The notes beneath the pieces are model-generated. The model did not search any database and had not been told where the DNA came from. It was given only the letters and a program-made list of their open reading frames with translations. The translations under genes were made by a program, and so were the position numbers. From positions 248,001 through 312,000 of the forward strand of contig NZ_QEES01000002.1 of NCBI RefSeq assembly GCF_003115775.1: a stretch of 64,000 bases of DNA, read 5' to 3'. Position 1 is the first letter of the stretch. Each line of letters begins with the position of its first letter. The stretch comes from Cellulomonas sp. WB94. GTDB lineage: Bacteria > Actinomycetota > Actinomycetes > Actinomycetales > Cellulomonadaceae. Positions 52,706-64,000 of the stretch are shown here, piece by piece.

Positions 52706-53491
52706 ATGCGACCGACCGGCACCACCCCCACCGACCCGCGGCGACGCTCACAGACCGCGCCTGCCGCGCTCGGCGTGCTTTGGCTCGGCCTCGTCGCCGC
52801 GTCAGGGCTCACCGTCGGGATCGCGGCACGCCTCGACGCCGTGCTCACCGACGGCCTCGCGGGCGCGAGCGTCGACCGGTTGGTCGAGACCGGGGTGCTC
52901 GTCGTCGGCGTCGGCCTCGCGGGCTGGCTCGCCCTGTCCCTCGTCGTCGCGACGGCGTGCGCCACCGGTCGCGCCGCAGGCGTCACCTGGCGCGCCGGCG
53001 AGCGGCTGGTCGCCCGCTGCGCGCCGGACCTCGTGCGCCGGGCGCTCGTCCTCGCCGTCGGGGCAGGCATCGGGCTGTCCGCGGCCACCGGCGCGACCGC
53101 GGCAGCGCCCGGCGACCTCGACCTCGGATGGTCCGCGACAGCCACGACGGCGACCGTGGATCCCGTCGTGGTAGCCACGCCCCGCTCGGCGGAAGGCACC
53201 GCACCGGCCGCCGCCACGACGGTCAGCTCGGTCGCGAGCGGGCCGGACGCACCCACGGCACCCACGGCACCCACGGCACCCACGGACAGCGTGATCGTGC
53301 AGCCGGGCGACACGCTCTGGCACATCGCCCAGAGAGCGCTGCCGAGCGACGCGGGAGCCGCCGACATCGCCTCGGCCTGGCCCGCCTGGTACGCCACCAA
53401 CGCCGCACTCATCGGCGACGACCCCGACCTGCTCCAACCCGGCCAGGTGCTGCACGCCCCCACCACGACCTCGACGGACGGTGCCTCATGA
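52706..53491 (+). CDS. LysM domain membrane protein
   Basis: This 261-residue protein has three hydrophobic segments (PAALGVLWLGLVAASGLTVGIAARL, GVLVVGVGLAGWLALSLVVATACA and VLAVGAGIGLSAATGATAAA). A proline/threonine stalk follows, in which a 9-bp unit (CACCCACGG) is repeated to give APTAPTAPT. The C-terminal LysM domain is VIVQPGDTLWHIAQRALP through LLQPGQVLHAP, which binds peptidoglycan. It overlaps the next gene by 4 bases (ATGA). The membrane topology should put the LysM outside. The LysM, Rv3235-type and secA order is common in actinomycetes. Confidence 0.85.
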   Translation: MRPTGTTPTDPRRRSQTAPAALGVLWLGLVAASGLTVGIAARLDAVLTDGLAGASVDRLVETGVLVVGVGLAGWLALSLVVATACATGRAAGVTWRAGERLVARCAPDLVRRALVLAVGAGIGLSAATGATAAAPGDLDLGWSATATTATVDPVVVATPRSAEGTAPAAATTVSSVASGPDAPTAPTAPTAPTDSVIVQPGDTLWHIAQRALPSDAGAADIASAWPAWYATNAALIGDDPDLLQPGQVLHAPTTTSTDGAS

Positions 53492-54282
53492 CCACCCTGA
53501 CCCTGGACCGCGCGGGCATCACGAACGATCCCCTGACGCTCACAGCCGCCGAGTCCGCCATCGTCGGTCTCACCGCGATCGTCGGCGCGCGGGCGAGCGT
53601 GGGGCCGGCGCACGACCGCCCCTCGACGCCGGCACAGACCAACGACCTGGCCGAGCCGGACGCCGCGCCGGATCCCGCGCCCACCGCTCAGTCGAGTCAT
53701 GTCGGCCGCGTCAGTCGTGGCGGCGTCGGCGAGAACCCTGCCGCCTGCGCAGGCCGACGGGCCGAGTCACCGACACCCGTCCGGGCTCGCCTCGTCCCGA
53801 GCCTGGCGCCGCTCCCCCGGCTGACCGCACCCGCCGGCCCGGGCCACTCCCGTCCGCCGACGCTCGACGAGCGTGTCCTCGCCCGCCGTCGCGCAGCGCT
53901 CGCCGCCGAGCGGGCCGCAGCCACGGCCGAGTCAGCCGTCGGGCCCGTGCCGACCGGTGACCCGACGTCCGTGTGCTGCTCGCTCGTCCTGGCCGCGGTC
54001 GAGTCGCTCGCGGGGATCCGCTCCGTGGCCCAGCTGGCCCGATGGGTCACCCCCGAGGTCTACGAGGCGCTCAGCACGCGCGCCGCGCTGACCGTTCGCG
54101 TGCTCGGTGCACGAGCGGCGTCGCGCCGCCCCGAGGTCCGGCGTGTGCGCGTGTGCCGCATCGGCGAGCACGTCGCCGAGGCGAGCGTCGTGGTCGACGA
54201 CGGCCATCGGGTGCGGGCCGTCGCCGTCAGGCTCGAGTCGTGGCGTGGGGCGTGGCGGGCCGTGGCGCTCGAGATCGGCTGA
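53488..54282 (+). CDS. Rv3235 family protein
   Basis: This 264-residue protein has a long low-complexity N-terminal half and a conserved C-terminal half: DPTSVCCSLVLAAVESLAGIRSVAQLARWVTPEVYEALSTRAAL, then VRRVRVCRIGEHVAEASVVVDDGHRVRAVAVRLESWRGAWRAVALEIG. That is the Rv3235 pattern found next to secA in mycobacteria and other actinomycetes. The function is unknown. It is coupled to the LysM gene by a 4-base overlap. It is convergent with secA, with a strong hairpin between. Confidence 0.85.
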   Translation: MTTLTLDRAGITNDPLTLTAAESAIVGLTAIVGARASVGPAHDRPSTPAQTNDLAEPDAAPDPAPTAQSSHVGRVSRGGVGENPAACAGRRAESPTPVRARLVPSLAPLPRLTAPAGPGHSRPPTLDERVLARRRAALAAERAAATAESAVGPVPTGDPTSVCCSLVLAAVESLAGIRSVAQLARWVTPEVYEALSTRAALTVRVLGARAASRRPEVRRVRVCRIGEHVAEASVVVDDGHRVRAVAVRLESWRGAWRAVALEIG

Positions 54283-54325
54283 CCCGGTGCGCAGGGCGCA
54301 GCCGTGCGACACGGCTCCAGGCGCG

Positions 54326-54359
54326 GCGCAGGCCCGCCCCCGAGGGGACGGGCCTGTGC
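54326..54359. terminator. Hairpin between Rv3235-family gene and secA
   Basis: GCGCAGGCCCG (about 54326) pairs with CGGGCCTGTGC (to 54359) with an inner CCCC/GGGG pairing and one mismatch. It sits just after the stop of the plus-strand gene and just before the secA stop on the minus strand, so it probably works in both directions. Confidence 0.65.
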
Positions 54360-54369
54360 CGGTTGACGA

Positions 54370-57225
<2,856 letters not shown>

Positions 57226-57369
57226 GCGTGACTCCCGACGTGTTCGCGCTCCGCGCGCGCGGCGTCGGAGCGAGCTGAGCTGACCCGACCGCTCGGCCGG
57301 GCCCGACCATCGTAGGCGAGCCTGCACGCGGGCGACGAAGATCTCGGGTCGCGGCGCTGCCCCGGGCCG

Positions 57370-58647
57370 TCAGCGCGCGACGTCGTGGGCGGTCGCGAGC
57401 GCCGCGACCAGCGCGGGAGCAAGGTCCCCGAGCGCGCCGGAGCCCGGCGTCCCGATCGCCACCTCGCCGAGCCCGAGCCAGTCCGCCAGCAGCCGCAGCT
57501 CGGCCGCGAGCGCCGCTGGGACGTCGGGGTCGGTTCGACCAACACCCGCCGGGACGCTGTGCGCCGCGTGCACCCGTAGCACGCCTGCCCGCCGGTCGGC
57601 CTTGAGGTCGACGAGGGCCGCGAGACGGTCGCCGTGGAGGAACGGCAGGACGTAGTAGCCGTGCACGCGCTTGTCGGCCGGGACGTAGATCTCGATGCGG
57701 TAGCGCAGCCCGAACAGCTCCTCGACCCGGCGCCGCTCGAACACGAGCGGGTCGAAGGGGCTCAGGAGCGCCCGGCCATGCGCACGGCGCGGCAGTGCCG
57801 CGTCCCGGTGCAGGTACGCCGTGCGGTTCCACCCCTCGACCGCCACCGGGACGAGGGTGCCCGCCTCGACGAGGTCCGCGACGGCCGGCGTGGCGCGGGC
57901 CGTGGAGATCCGGGAGTAGTCGGCGAGGCAGCGCAGCGAGCCGATGCCGTGCGCTCGCGCCGAGATCTCGACGAGCGCGCGGACGGCATCGGCGTCGCTG
58001 GGCGCGGGACGTGCGAGCACGTCGGCGGGAAGAACCCGCTCGGTGAGGTCGTAGCAGCGCTCGAACGAGGCGTTGCGCCGTGCCGGGGTGACCTCGCCGG
58101 TGAAGAACAGGAACTCCAGGACGCGTTTGGCGGCCGTCCAGTTCCAGCCCCACCCGGTGCGGCTGCGCGGATGATCCGCCTCGTAGAACACCTGCACCTG
58201 GCTCGCGGTCATCGGGCCGTGGGCGGCGACGAGCGCGCGGATCTCGGTGACAAGCCCCGAGTGCTGCAGCGGGACGTCGCGGATGATGCCCCACGCGGTC
58301 GACAGGTAGTCGCGCCGCCGCCAGCCGAGCAGCGGGTACGTCGCGGGTGGGACGTACGACGCCTCGTGGGCCCAGGTCTCCACCAGGCGGCGGGGCGCGT
58401 CGCCGGCGGCGCGGTCGAGCAGGGCGGTGTCGTACGGGCCGACCCGGGAGAACACCGGCATCAGGTGCGCGCGCGCCAGCACGTTGACCGAGTCGATCTG
58501 CAGCAGGCCGACCCGGTCCACGACCTGCTGGAACTGACGCATCGTGGCCGGCGCGGTCCTGGCGGCGCGCGGACGGTCGAGCCCCTGCGCACGCAGGGCG
58601 ACGCGGCGGGCCTGGGCGAGCGAGAGGGTCGACGACGTGAGCGGCAC
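57370..58647 (-). CDS. Winged-helix DNA glycosylase, YcaQ/HTH_42 family
   Basis: This 425-residue protein matches the HTH_42 (YcaQ) family: LAQARRVALRAQGL, then LLQIDSVNVLARAHLMPVFSRVGPYD, WAHEASYVPPATYPLLGWRR, RTGWGWNWTAAKRVLEFLFFTGEV, PFDPLVFERRRVEELFGLRYRIEIYVPADKRVHGYYVLPFLHGDRL. The LLQIDSV segment carries a QxD motif, the form of the YcaQ (AlkX) group that repairs crosslinks, rather than the QxQ of AlkZ. GTG 58647 is chosen since AGGATGAG lies about 8 bases upstream. It lies between secA and hpf on the same strand. Confidence 0.88.
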   Translation of the reverse strand: MPLTSSTLSLAQARRVALRAQGLDRPRAARTAPATMRQFQQVVDRVGLLQIDSVNVLARAHLMPVFSRVGPYDTALLDRAAGDAPRRLVETWAHEASYVPPATYPLLGWRRRDYLSTAWGIIRDVPLQHSGLVTEIRALVAAHGPMTASQVQVFYEADHPRSRTGWGWNWTAAKRVLEFLFFTGEVTPARRNASFERCYDLTERVLPADVLARPAPSDADAVRALVEISARAHGIGSLRCLADYSRISTARATPAVADLVEAGTLVPVAVEGWNRTAYLHRDAALPRRAHGRALLSPFDPLVFERRRVEELFGLRYRIEIYVPADKRVHGYYVLPFLHGDRLAALVDLKADRRAGVLRVHAAHSVPAGVGRTDPDVPAALAAELRLLADWLGLGEVAIGTPGSGALGDLAPALVAALATAHDVAR

Positions 58648-58716
58648 ACGCTCATCCTGCCCGGCACCCCCGACACGAACCACCACGTCCCCGGCCCGCG
58701 GGGCACCCGGACGACG

Positions 58717-58756
58717 CAGCACCGCCCGTCGACCGGTCGGTCGGCGGGCGGTGCTG
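58717..58756 (-). terminator. Terminator after hpf
   Basis: CAGCACCGCCCG (58717-58728) and CGGGCGGTGCTG (58745-58756) form a perfect 12-bp stem with a 16-base loop. It lies 25 bases past the hpf stop. There is no T tract, as is usual in this GC range. Confidence 0.6.
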
Positions 58757-58781
58757 GGCGATCCGTGCGGGCTGCGCAGGT

Positions 58782-59429
58782 TCAGCTGGCAGCTGCCGAC
58801 CTGTCCTGGCCACCGGGCAGAGCGACCGGGCTGTCAAGCTTGATCACTCCGTAGCTCCAGCCGCGACGCCGGTAGGCGACGGACGGCTGTGCGGTCTCGA
58901 TGTCGATGAACAGGTAGAAGTCGTGCCCGACGAGCTCCATCTCGTAGAGCGCGTCATCGACCGTCATCGGCTTGGCGGCGTGGACCTTCTCGCGGATGAC
59001 GACGGGCGAGTCACCCAGGGTCGTCTCCGTGACGTCGCCGGGCACGTGCGGGGCCGGCACACCGGCCACGTCTTCCTCAGGAGGCGCGGGACGGACGTCG
59101 ACGGGTGGGACCGTCGCGTTGCCGTGGTGGTCCTTGCGCCGGTCGCGCGACCTGCGCAGGCGTTCCTGGAGCTTCGCAAGGGCAAGGTCGAGCGCCGCAT
59201 ACCGGTCGTCCGCGCATGCCTCGGCGCGGATCACAGGACCCTTGTCGACGACTGTCAGCTCGACGCGCTCGGCACTCTCCGCCTGACGGGGGTTGCGCTC
59301 GTGCGTCACCTCGACGTCGATGCGCTGGGCTTGGGGGGCGAGCAGATCGAGCTTGGCGAGCTTGTCGACGGCGTGCAGCCGGAACCTCTCCGGGACCTCC
59401 GTGTGACGGCCTGTGACCACGATCTCCAT
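58782..59429 (-). CDS. hpf: Long ribosome hibernation factor HPF
   Basis: This 215-residue protein dimerises idle 70S ribosomes. The N-terminal YfiA-like domain is MEIVVTGRHTEVPERFRLHAVDKLAKLDLLAPQAQRIDVEVTHERNPRQAESAERVELTV to about residue 100. The C-terminal dimerisation domain has VVIREKVHAAKPMTVDDALYEMELVGHDFYLFIDIETAQPSVAYRRRGWSYGVIKL. A linker joins them. ATG 59429 follows AGGAGGTTC (about 8 bases upstream), a strong site. It is the long form found in actinomycetes. A 170-bp leader follows upstream, likely holding the promoter. Confidence 0.95.
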   Translation of the reverse strand: MEIVVTGRHTEVPERFRLHAVDKLAKLDLLAPQAQRIDVEVTHERNPRQAESAERVELTVVDKGPVIRAEACADDRYAALDLALAKLQERLRRSRDRRKDHHGNATVPPVDVRPAPPEEDVAGVPAPHVPGDVTETTLGDSPVVIREKVHAAKPMTVDDALYEMELVGHDFYLFIDIETAQPSVAYRRRGWSYGVIKLDSPVALPGGQDRSAAAS

Positions 59430-59601
59430 GTGAACCTCCTGGAGGGAAGGGCGAGATTTGCTTACCGCCCGGTGACGTGCTGGGGGCGCCCCGCGGGGCG
59501 AACGACCGGCACCACCTCCTCCCGCACCGGGGGCCCCGCTCCGTGGACCTGTGCGGTCCACGTGCTGTCGCTCCCCGATACCGTCGGTTCGTTGACTCAC
59601 G

Positions 59602-60417
59602 CTAGACCGGGTCCGCGCCAACTTCCACTCGCCCCGCGGTTCGACCGGGTGAAGGCGTCGCGGCGATCGTCAGGGCGCCGATCACGACGGCGCCGGCGAG
59701 CCCGAGCGCCTGCTCGCAGGCGGCCAACGTCGCTCCCGTCGTCAGGACGTCGTCGAGCAGCAGGACCGAGCGCCCGCGGATCGAGGAGGTCGAGGCGCGC
59801 CGGACGACGACGTGCCCCGCGAGGTTGCGGGAGCGGGCCCGCGCCCCGAGCCCGACCTGGTCGCGGCCCCGGCCGCGACGGACCAGGACCGGCACGGCGA
59901 CCGCAGCAAGGCCCTCGGTCGAGCACGCCCGAGCCGTGGCCCGCGCGAGGCGTCCGACGACGTCGTCCCCCCGGCGCCGTCGCGCGGCCGCCGAGGACGG
60001 CGCAGGCACGACGAGCAGCGCATCGGTCGTCCCGGCCCGGAGGGCAGGAACGAGCTCGCGAACACCTCGGTCGAGCGCTTGCTCGAACCGGCCGCCGACG
60101 TCTGCACGCCCCCGGTCCTTCCAGGCGACGACGAGCTCACGCAGCGGCCCGGTGTAGGAGGCGAGCGTCCACACCGGCAGCAGCGGGCGCCCGTCCATCC
60201 GGTCGAGCCGTCCGGCCCCCGCCTCGCACCTCCACGGAGGGCCGCAGAGGAGGGCGAGGCACTCGGCACACACGACCTCGTCGTAGGCACCGCACCCCGG
60301 GCAGGACACCGGCAGGACGAGCCCGCCCAGGTCGGCGACCGCGCCGACCAGCCCGCCCAGCATCCTCACGGGCGTCCGAGGCGCCCGTCCGTCGCTCCGC
60401 GTCGTGGCAGTCGGCAT
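59602..60417 (-). CDS. ComF family phosphoribosyltransferase-like protein
   Basis: This 271-residue protein has an N-terminal zinc-finger-like start (LVLPVSCPGCGAYDEVVCAECLALL, four Cys) and the phosphoribosyltransferase domain: WKDRGRADVGGRFEQALDRGV, RGDDVVGRLARATARAC, RDQVGLGARARSRNLAGHV and the signature SVLLLDDVLTTGATLAACEQAL. ComF proteins are needed for DNA uptake in competent bacteria; the role in actinomycetes is not clear. ATG 60417 is chosen from the family start; the frame extends to 60603. lpqB lies 76 bp upstream. Confidence 0.9.
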   Translation of the reverse strand: MPTATTRSDGRAPRTPVRMLGGLVGAVADLGGLVLPVSCPGCGAYDEVVCAECLALLCGPPWRCEAGAGRLDRMDGRPLLPVWTLASYTGPLRELVVAWKDRGRADVGGRFEQALDRGVRELVPALRAGTTDALLVVPAPSSAAARRRRGDDVVGRLARATARACSTEGLAAVAVPVLVRRGRGRDQVGLGARARSRNLAGHVVVRRASTSSIRGRSVLLLDDVLTTGATLAACEQALGLAGAVVIGALTIAATPSPGRTAGRVEVGADPV

Positions 60418-60493
60418 GCCCTCAGAGTGCCCGGCTCGGCGGCCGACGTGCCGACCCCGTCCACAGGGCCGGGTCGACTCGGCCCTGCAGGTC

Positions 60494-62212
60494 TCAGCCC
60501 GGCAGGTACGGGTCCCGCGCACCCGTCGAGGCAACCACCCAGCTCTGCCCGGACCGCCAGAACAGCTGCCCGTCGGAGGTCGCTGCGTACAGCGCGCGCT
60601 CACCCTTGCCGCCGGCGATCGTCACCGCGTCCTCGAGGGTGGGCAGGGCGCGCGTCTGCCCGGCGAGCGGCACGAGGTGGTAGGCCGCGGCAGTCGCCGC
60701 TCCGGATCGGCCGAGGACGCCGAGGGTCGAGTCGTCGACCCAGACGACGCGGGTCGCATCGACGAGCGTGGAGCCGACACCCAGCGCCGCGCCGAGCTGC
60801 TGCGGTCGGTCCTTGTCGTCCCGCATCACGGCCGCGACGTCGAGCGTGAGGCCGTCCGGCCCGCTGGACACGACCGCGATCCGGGTGCCGTCCCGCGAGA
60901 CCCGCAACGACCGCACCGTCCGTCCCACGAGCCAGTCGGCGCCCACGGAGACGAGCTGCCCGTCGGCCCTGACCGCGTCGAGCGAGCCGGTCGCCCCGGT
61001 GTGCGCCGTCCACGCCCAGCCGAGCCGGTCCACCGACGGCGCCACGAGCCCCGGCGCCTGGAGCAGAGCCTTCGCGGGCGCGTCGACGGTGGGCGCCAGC
61101 ACCAGCGAGTCGGTGCCCGACAGCAGGACGCGCAACGTGCCGGCCTCGTCGCGCGCAGGGTCGTGAGCCGCCAGACCGGCCAGCGAGCCCACGCCGTCGA
61201 CGGGCACCAGCGCGCCCTTCGACATCGTCGTCAGGACGTCGCCCTGCAGAGCCTCGAGCGGCTCGTCGGAGGCGATACCCCTCTCCAGCACGGCCGGCGT
61301 CGTCGTGAGCGGGACACCTCCCGCCGTGACCTCGACCCCGCTCACGCGGGGGATCCGGAGCGTCGCCTCGATCTGCGCGAGCAGCAGGGCGCGTTCGTCC
61401 GCATCGGCCAGGGCCGCCCCCGACAGGCCCACCACGGCCGTGCCGTCGGCAGCGATCGGCACGGCGTCCGGGGTGAGCTCGACGCTGTCCGGGACCGCCG
61501 TCCGCACACCGTCCCGAAGCCACGCCGACGGGCCTGCGAGCAGTGCCTGCACGACCGACGTCGCGAGGTTGCGCACCGGGAACCACCGGACGTCGGGCAC
61601 GAGGTAGCTGTTGTCCGGAGACAGGAAGTAGATCGCGGCCGACCGGTACACCTGCTCGAAGCTCGGTGCGGACAGCACGACGCCGTCGTCGAGCACCGAG
61701 ATCCGCCACTGCCCGGAGCTGTCCTCGACGAGGTCGAAGACCAGCGACTCCTGGGCTCCCGGCACCGCCTCGGCGTACTGGCCGTTCGCGTCGATCCGTG
61801 CCGCCACGGTGAGCTTGACCTGGACCTGCGTGTCGGAGACCAGCGTGATCTCGGGGATCGACGACGTCGGGTACACCACGACGCGCTCGCGCGGTCGCCA
61901 GGTGCCGCGGGCCTCCCCAGCGAGGTACTCGCGCGCGACGCTGAAGTCGTTGTTCACGTCGGCGCTCGGGTCGCGGCTGAAGCCGGCCGCGCTCGCCGTG
62001 AGGAACCCCTGGACGATCGCCACCGGCCCCGCGCCGGGGTCGGGCCGCTCACCGAGCGGGCTGAGCGGGCCGGGCTCGCTCACCTCGTTGACGCCGACAC
62101 CGACCGCGCCCGACGTGGGGATCGCCGCGCACGCACCGAGGAGCACCACCACGAGCGCCGCGACCAGGGGAAGCACGGCGGTGCGGCGGACAGGCCTGCG
62201 CGTGGTGGTCAT
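60494..62212 (-). CDS. lpqB: Lipoprotein LpqB
   Basis: This 572-residue lipoprotein has a signal and lipobox LLGAC (Cys at residue 28). A GerMN/sporulation-like domain follows (TWRPRERVVVYPTSSIPEITLVSDTQVQVKLTV; residues about 85-160) and then the C-terminal LpqB beta-propeller-like part. LpqB helps the MtrAB system, probably through MtrB, and is found next to mtrB in actinomycetes. ATG 62212 overlaps the mtrB stop by 4 bases, so they are coupled. It should be anchored to the outer face of the membrane. Confidence 0.95.
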   Translation of the reverse strand: MTTTRRPVRRTAVLPLVAALVVVLLGACAAIPTSGAVGVGVNEVSEPGPLSPLGERPDPGAGPVAIVQGFLTASAAGFSRDPSADVNNDFSVAREYLAGEARGTWRPRERVVVYPTSSIPEITLVSDTQVQVKLTVAARIDANGQYAEAVPGAQESLVFDLVEDSSGQWRISVLDDGVVLSAPSFEQVYRSAAIYFLSPDNSYLVPDVRWFPVRNLATSVVQALLAGPSAWLRDGVRTAVPDSVELTPDAVPIAADGTAVVGLSGAALADADERALLLAQIEATLRIPRVSGVEVTAGGVPLTTTPAVLERGIASDEPLEALQGDVLTTMSKGALVPVDGVGSLAGLAAHDPARDEAGTLRVLLSGTDSLVLAPTVDAPAKALLQAPGLVAPSVDRLGWAWTAHTGATGSLDAVRADGQLVSVGADWLVGRTVRSLRVSRDGTRIAVVSSGPDGLTLDVAAVMRDDKDRPQQLGAALGVGSTLVDATRVVWVDDSTLGVLGRSGAATAAAYHLVPLAGQTRALPTLEDAVTIAGGKGERALYAATSDGQLFWRSGQSWVVASTGARDPYLPG

Positions 62213-63933
62213 CGGGCGTCCAGGTGGTCGAGGTCGGTGTCCGGCTCGAGGTCGGGCAGGGCGGCCGGATCGGCCCCCGTGCGTTCGACGGGGGCTGCGA
62301 CGTCCGGCGGCCGCGCGGGCTCGAGCGGCAGCGGCGACCCGGTCAGCCGGATCCCGGCGCGCCGTGGCAGCGTGAGCCGGAAGCACGCACCCTGCGCCGG
62401 GCGGCTCCAGACCTCGAGCCAGCCGCCGTGCAGGTGCGCGTCCTCGAGCGAGATGGCGAGCCCGAGCCCCGAGCCGCCGGTCGTCCTCGCCCGCGCCGGG
62501 TCGGCGCGCCAGAACCGGTCGAAGACGTGCTCGCTCTCCTCGCGCGTCATCCCGACCCCCGTGTCGCGCACCGTGACCGCGACCGCCTCGGCATCGGCTG
62601 CCAGGGTGACCTCGACCGTCGTGCCCTCCGCGTGCTCGATCGCGTTGACCAGCAAGTTGCGCAAGATGCGTTCGACCCGACGAGGGTCGATGTCGGCCTG
62701 GCAGCGCTGCTCCGGCAGGACGACGCTCAGCCACGAACCCTTGCGCTCCGCGAGCGGGACGGACTGCTCGACCACAGCGGTCACGGCATCGCGCACGTCC
62801 CGGCCCTCGGCGTCGAGCACGGCCGCACCGGCGTCGAACCTGCTGATCTCCAGGAGGTCGACGAGCAGGTCTTCGAACCGGTCGATCTGCATGAGCAGCA
62901 GCTCGGCCGACCGCTTGATCCCGGGCTCGAAGTCGGCGCGCGAGGCGTGCAGCACCTCCCCCGCCATGCGGATGGTCGTGAGCGGGGTGCGCAGCTCATG
63001 GGACACGTCGGACACGAAGCGGCGCTGGAGCGCACCGAGCTGCTCCATGCGGATGATCTGCTCCTGGAGGCTCTCCGCCATCTCGTTGAACGAACGGCCC
63101 AGGGTCGCGAGCTCGTCCTGACCGCGCACCGGCATGCGCTCCTCGAGGTGACCGTCTGCGAGGCGCTCCGCGACCTCCGCCGCGATCCGGACGGGCCGGA
63201 CGACCTGCCGGGTGACGATCCAGGTCATCGTGCCGAGCAGCACCACGAGCGCGGCCCCCGCGATCGCGAGCATCCGCTGGAGGAACGCGAGCCGCTCCTG
63301 CTCGGACTGCAGGCTGTACAGGAAGTAGAGCTCGTAGGTGCCCGCCACGGGGACGGTGACCGTCTGGCCGACCACGACCGCAGGCTCGACCCTCGGCGCG
63401 CCGGCCTCGGTGACCGTCGCGGACGGCCACGCGGCCGACTGCCAGCGCTGCCCCTTGCCCGCCTGCGTCTGCGCGCGCAGGTCCGGGCCGATCAACGAGA
63501 CGAGGCTCGAGTCCGATGCCATCGGGATCACCAGGACAGGCATGGCCTGACCGGGAGCCCGGAGCATGAAGACCTCGCGATCGCCCGAGCCGCCCGAGCT
63601 GAGCGCCAGGACGACGTCGTTGATGAGCTGCTGGACCTCGGTCGAGGTGGTCGCCGTCGACGAGTCGAAGGTCGCCTGCGCCTGCTGGGTGCCGCGGGCG
63701 CTCTCCTCGAGCACCTGGTCGACACGTTGCGTGAACAGCCCGTTGCGGATCCGGTCGGACAGGTACACACCGAGGCCGGCGAGGGTCGCGAGACCGATCG
63801 CGAGGGTCGTGGCGATGACGCGCAGCTGCAGCGAGGAGCGCCAGGAGCGAGCGAATGCCCGCGGTCGGCGGGCGAGCCGGACGCGGATGAGGCGCCACGC
63901 CCGTCGCGCGCGCGCTGACCCCGTCGCACTCAC
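62209..63933 (-). CDS. mtrB: Sensor histidine kinase MtrB
   Basis: MtrB (574 residues) is the kinase of the MtrAB cell-wall and osmotic-stress system. It has a membrane segment (SLQLRVIATTLAIGLATLAGLGVYL), an extracellular domain (about residues 60-215), a second membrane segment (MLAIAGAALVVLLGTMTWIVTRQVVRPV), a HAMP domain, the H-box RRFVSDVSHELRTPLTTIRM, N-box RILRNLLVNAIEHA and G-boxes DTGVGMTREE, GGSGLGLAIS. GTG 63933 overlaps the mtrA stop by 4 bases (GTGA). The C-terminal Pro/Asp tail after the G-box is low complexity. Confidence 0.95.
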   Translation of the reverse strand: MSATGSARARRAWRLIRVRLARRPRAFARSWRSSLQLRVIATTLAIGLATLAGLGVYLSDRIRNGLFTQRVDQVLEESARGTQQAQATFDSSTATTSTEVQQLINDVVLALSSGGSGDREVFMLRAPGQAMPVLVIPMASDSSLVSLIGPDLRAQTQAGKGQRWQSAAWPSATVTEAGAPRVEPAVVVGQTVTVPVAGTYELYFLYSLQSEQERLAFLQRMLAIAGAALVVLLGTMTWIVTRQVVRPVRIAAEVAERLADGHLEERMPVRGQDELATLGRSFNEMAESLQEQIIRMEQLGALQRRFVSDVSHELRTPLTTIRMAGEVLHASRADFEPGIKRSAELLLMQIDRFEDLLVDLLEISRFDAGAAVLDAEGRDVRDAVTAVVEQSVPLAERKGSWLSVVLPEQRCQADIDPRRVERILRNLLVNAIEHAEGTTVEVTLAADAEAVAVTVRDTGVGMTREESEHVFDRFWRADPARARTTGGSGLGLAISLEDAHLHGGWLEVWSRPAQGACFRLTLPRRAGIRLTGSPLPLEPARPPDVAAPVERTGADPAALPDLEPDTDLDHLDAR

Positions 63934-64000
63934 TGCGGCGTGACGCCCGCCTTGTACCCGACGCCGCGGACGGTGACGACGATCTCGGGCCGCTCCGGGT
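63930..64000 (-). CDS. mtrA: Response regulator MtrA, C-terminal end only
   Basis: This 71-base segment ends the response regulator that partners MtrB. Reading back from the stop TGA at 63932-63930 the last residues are PERPEIVVTVRGVGYKAGVTPQ, the C-terminal end of the MtrA winged helix (VRGVGYKA is the usual motif). The rest of the gene lies beyond the window. It overlaps mtrB by 4 bases. Confidence 0.9.
   Translation of the reverse strand, partial: PERPEIVVTVRGVGYKAGVTPQ

Overview
The window is high-GC DNA from an actinomycete. The gene set points to the Micrococcales, most likely a Cellulomonas-type organism: mtrAB-lpqB, a mycothiol-type sigma/anti-sigma pair (SigR/RsrA), bL37, a fused 2-oxoglutarate dehydrogenase (Kgd), long HPF, a BldC-like regulator and an actinobacterial Flp/Tad pilus locus. 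The genus is an inference from gene content and order; no rRNA is present to confirm it.

Positions 1 to about 15.29 kb look like a mobile, defence-rich genomic island. Its right edge is clear: a tyrosine integrase (14023-15207) sits directly against the 3' end of the tmRNA gene (15287-15650), a common integration site. The left edge lies outside the window. The island holds an IS256 element that appears to split a DUF4304-like gene and a frameshifted IS110 element. Its cargo is a DUF2510/DUF4041/T5orf172 protein, a lone AbiEi-type antitoxin divergent from a zinc-ribbon NERD protein, an AbiEi/AbiEii-like pair, a decayed PH-domain gene, an OLD-family ATPase-TOPRIM protein followed by a small unknown protein, and a BrnT/BrnA pair.

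From 15.3 to 24.2 kb the chromosome is core: ssrA, DUF6328, ATP-dependent DNA ligase, DUF2207, smpB, an M23 hydrolase, ftsX, ftsE and prfB. Trans-translation (ssrA, smpB) lies beside a FtsEX-plus-amidase-activator module for cell division. From 24.2 to 28.9 kb is a Flp/Tad pilus operon (tadA-B-C, small pilin-like gene, two TadE, one TadG-like). From 29 to 43 kb come an aldose epimerase, an M15 peptidase, two CNNM/CBS membrane proteins, a two-component system, Kgd, a GDSL-like hydrolase, a DUF4097-PadR operon with a very strong palindromic operator, and a PilT ATPase.

From 43.2 to 49 kb are bL37 (24 aa), rsrA-sigR, a ferritin, a DoxX-like protein, aroA, rsgA and hisN. From 49 to 54.3 kb is a second pilus/partition-like group (SAF/CpaB-like, Ssd/CpaE-like, DUF6912), a BldC-like regulator, an Sm-like hypothetical protein, a LysM protein and an Rv3235-family protein. 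From 54.4 kb to the end the order secA, YcaQ-like glycosylase, hpf, comF, lpqB, mtrB, mtrA (cut by the window edge) is the usual actinobacterial envelope and secretion block, all on the minus strand.

Most start codons were chosen by ribosome-binding site, overlap with the upstream stop, or family N-terminus, and are uncertain where stated. No tRNA, rRNA or CRISPR array was seen.
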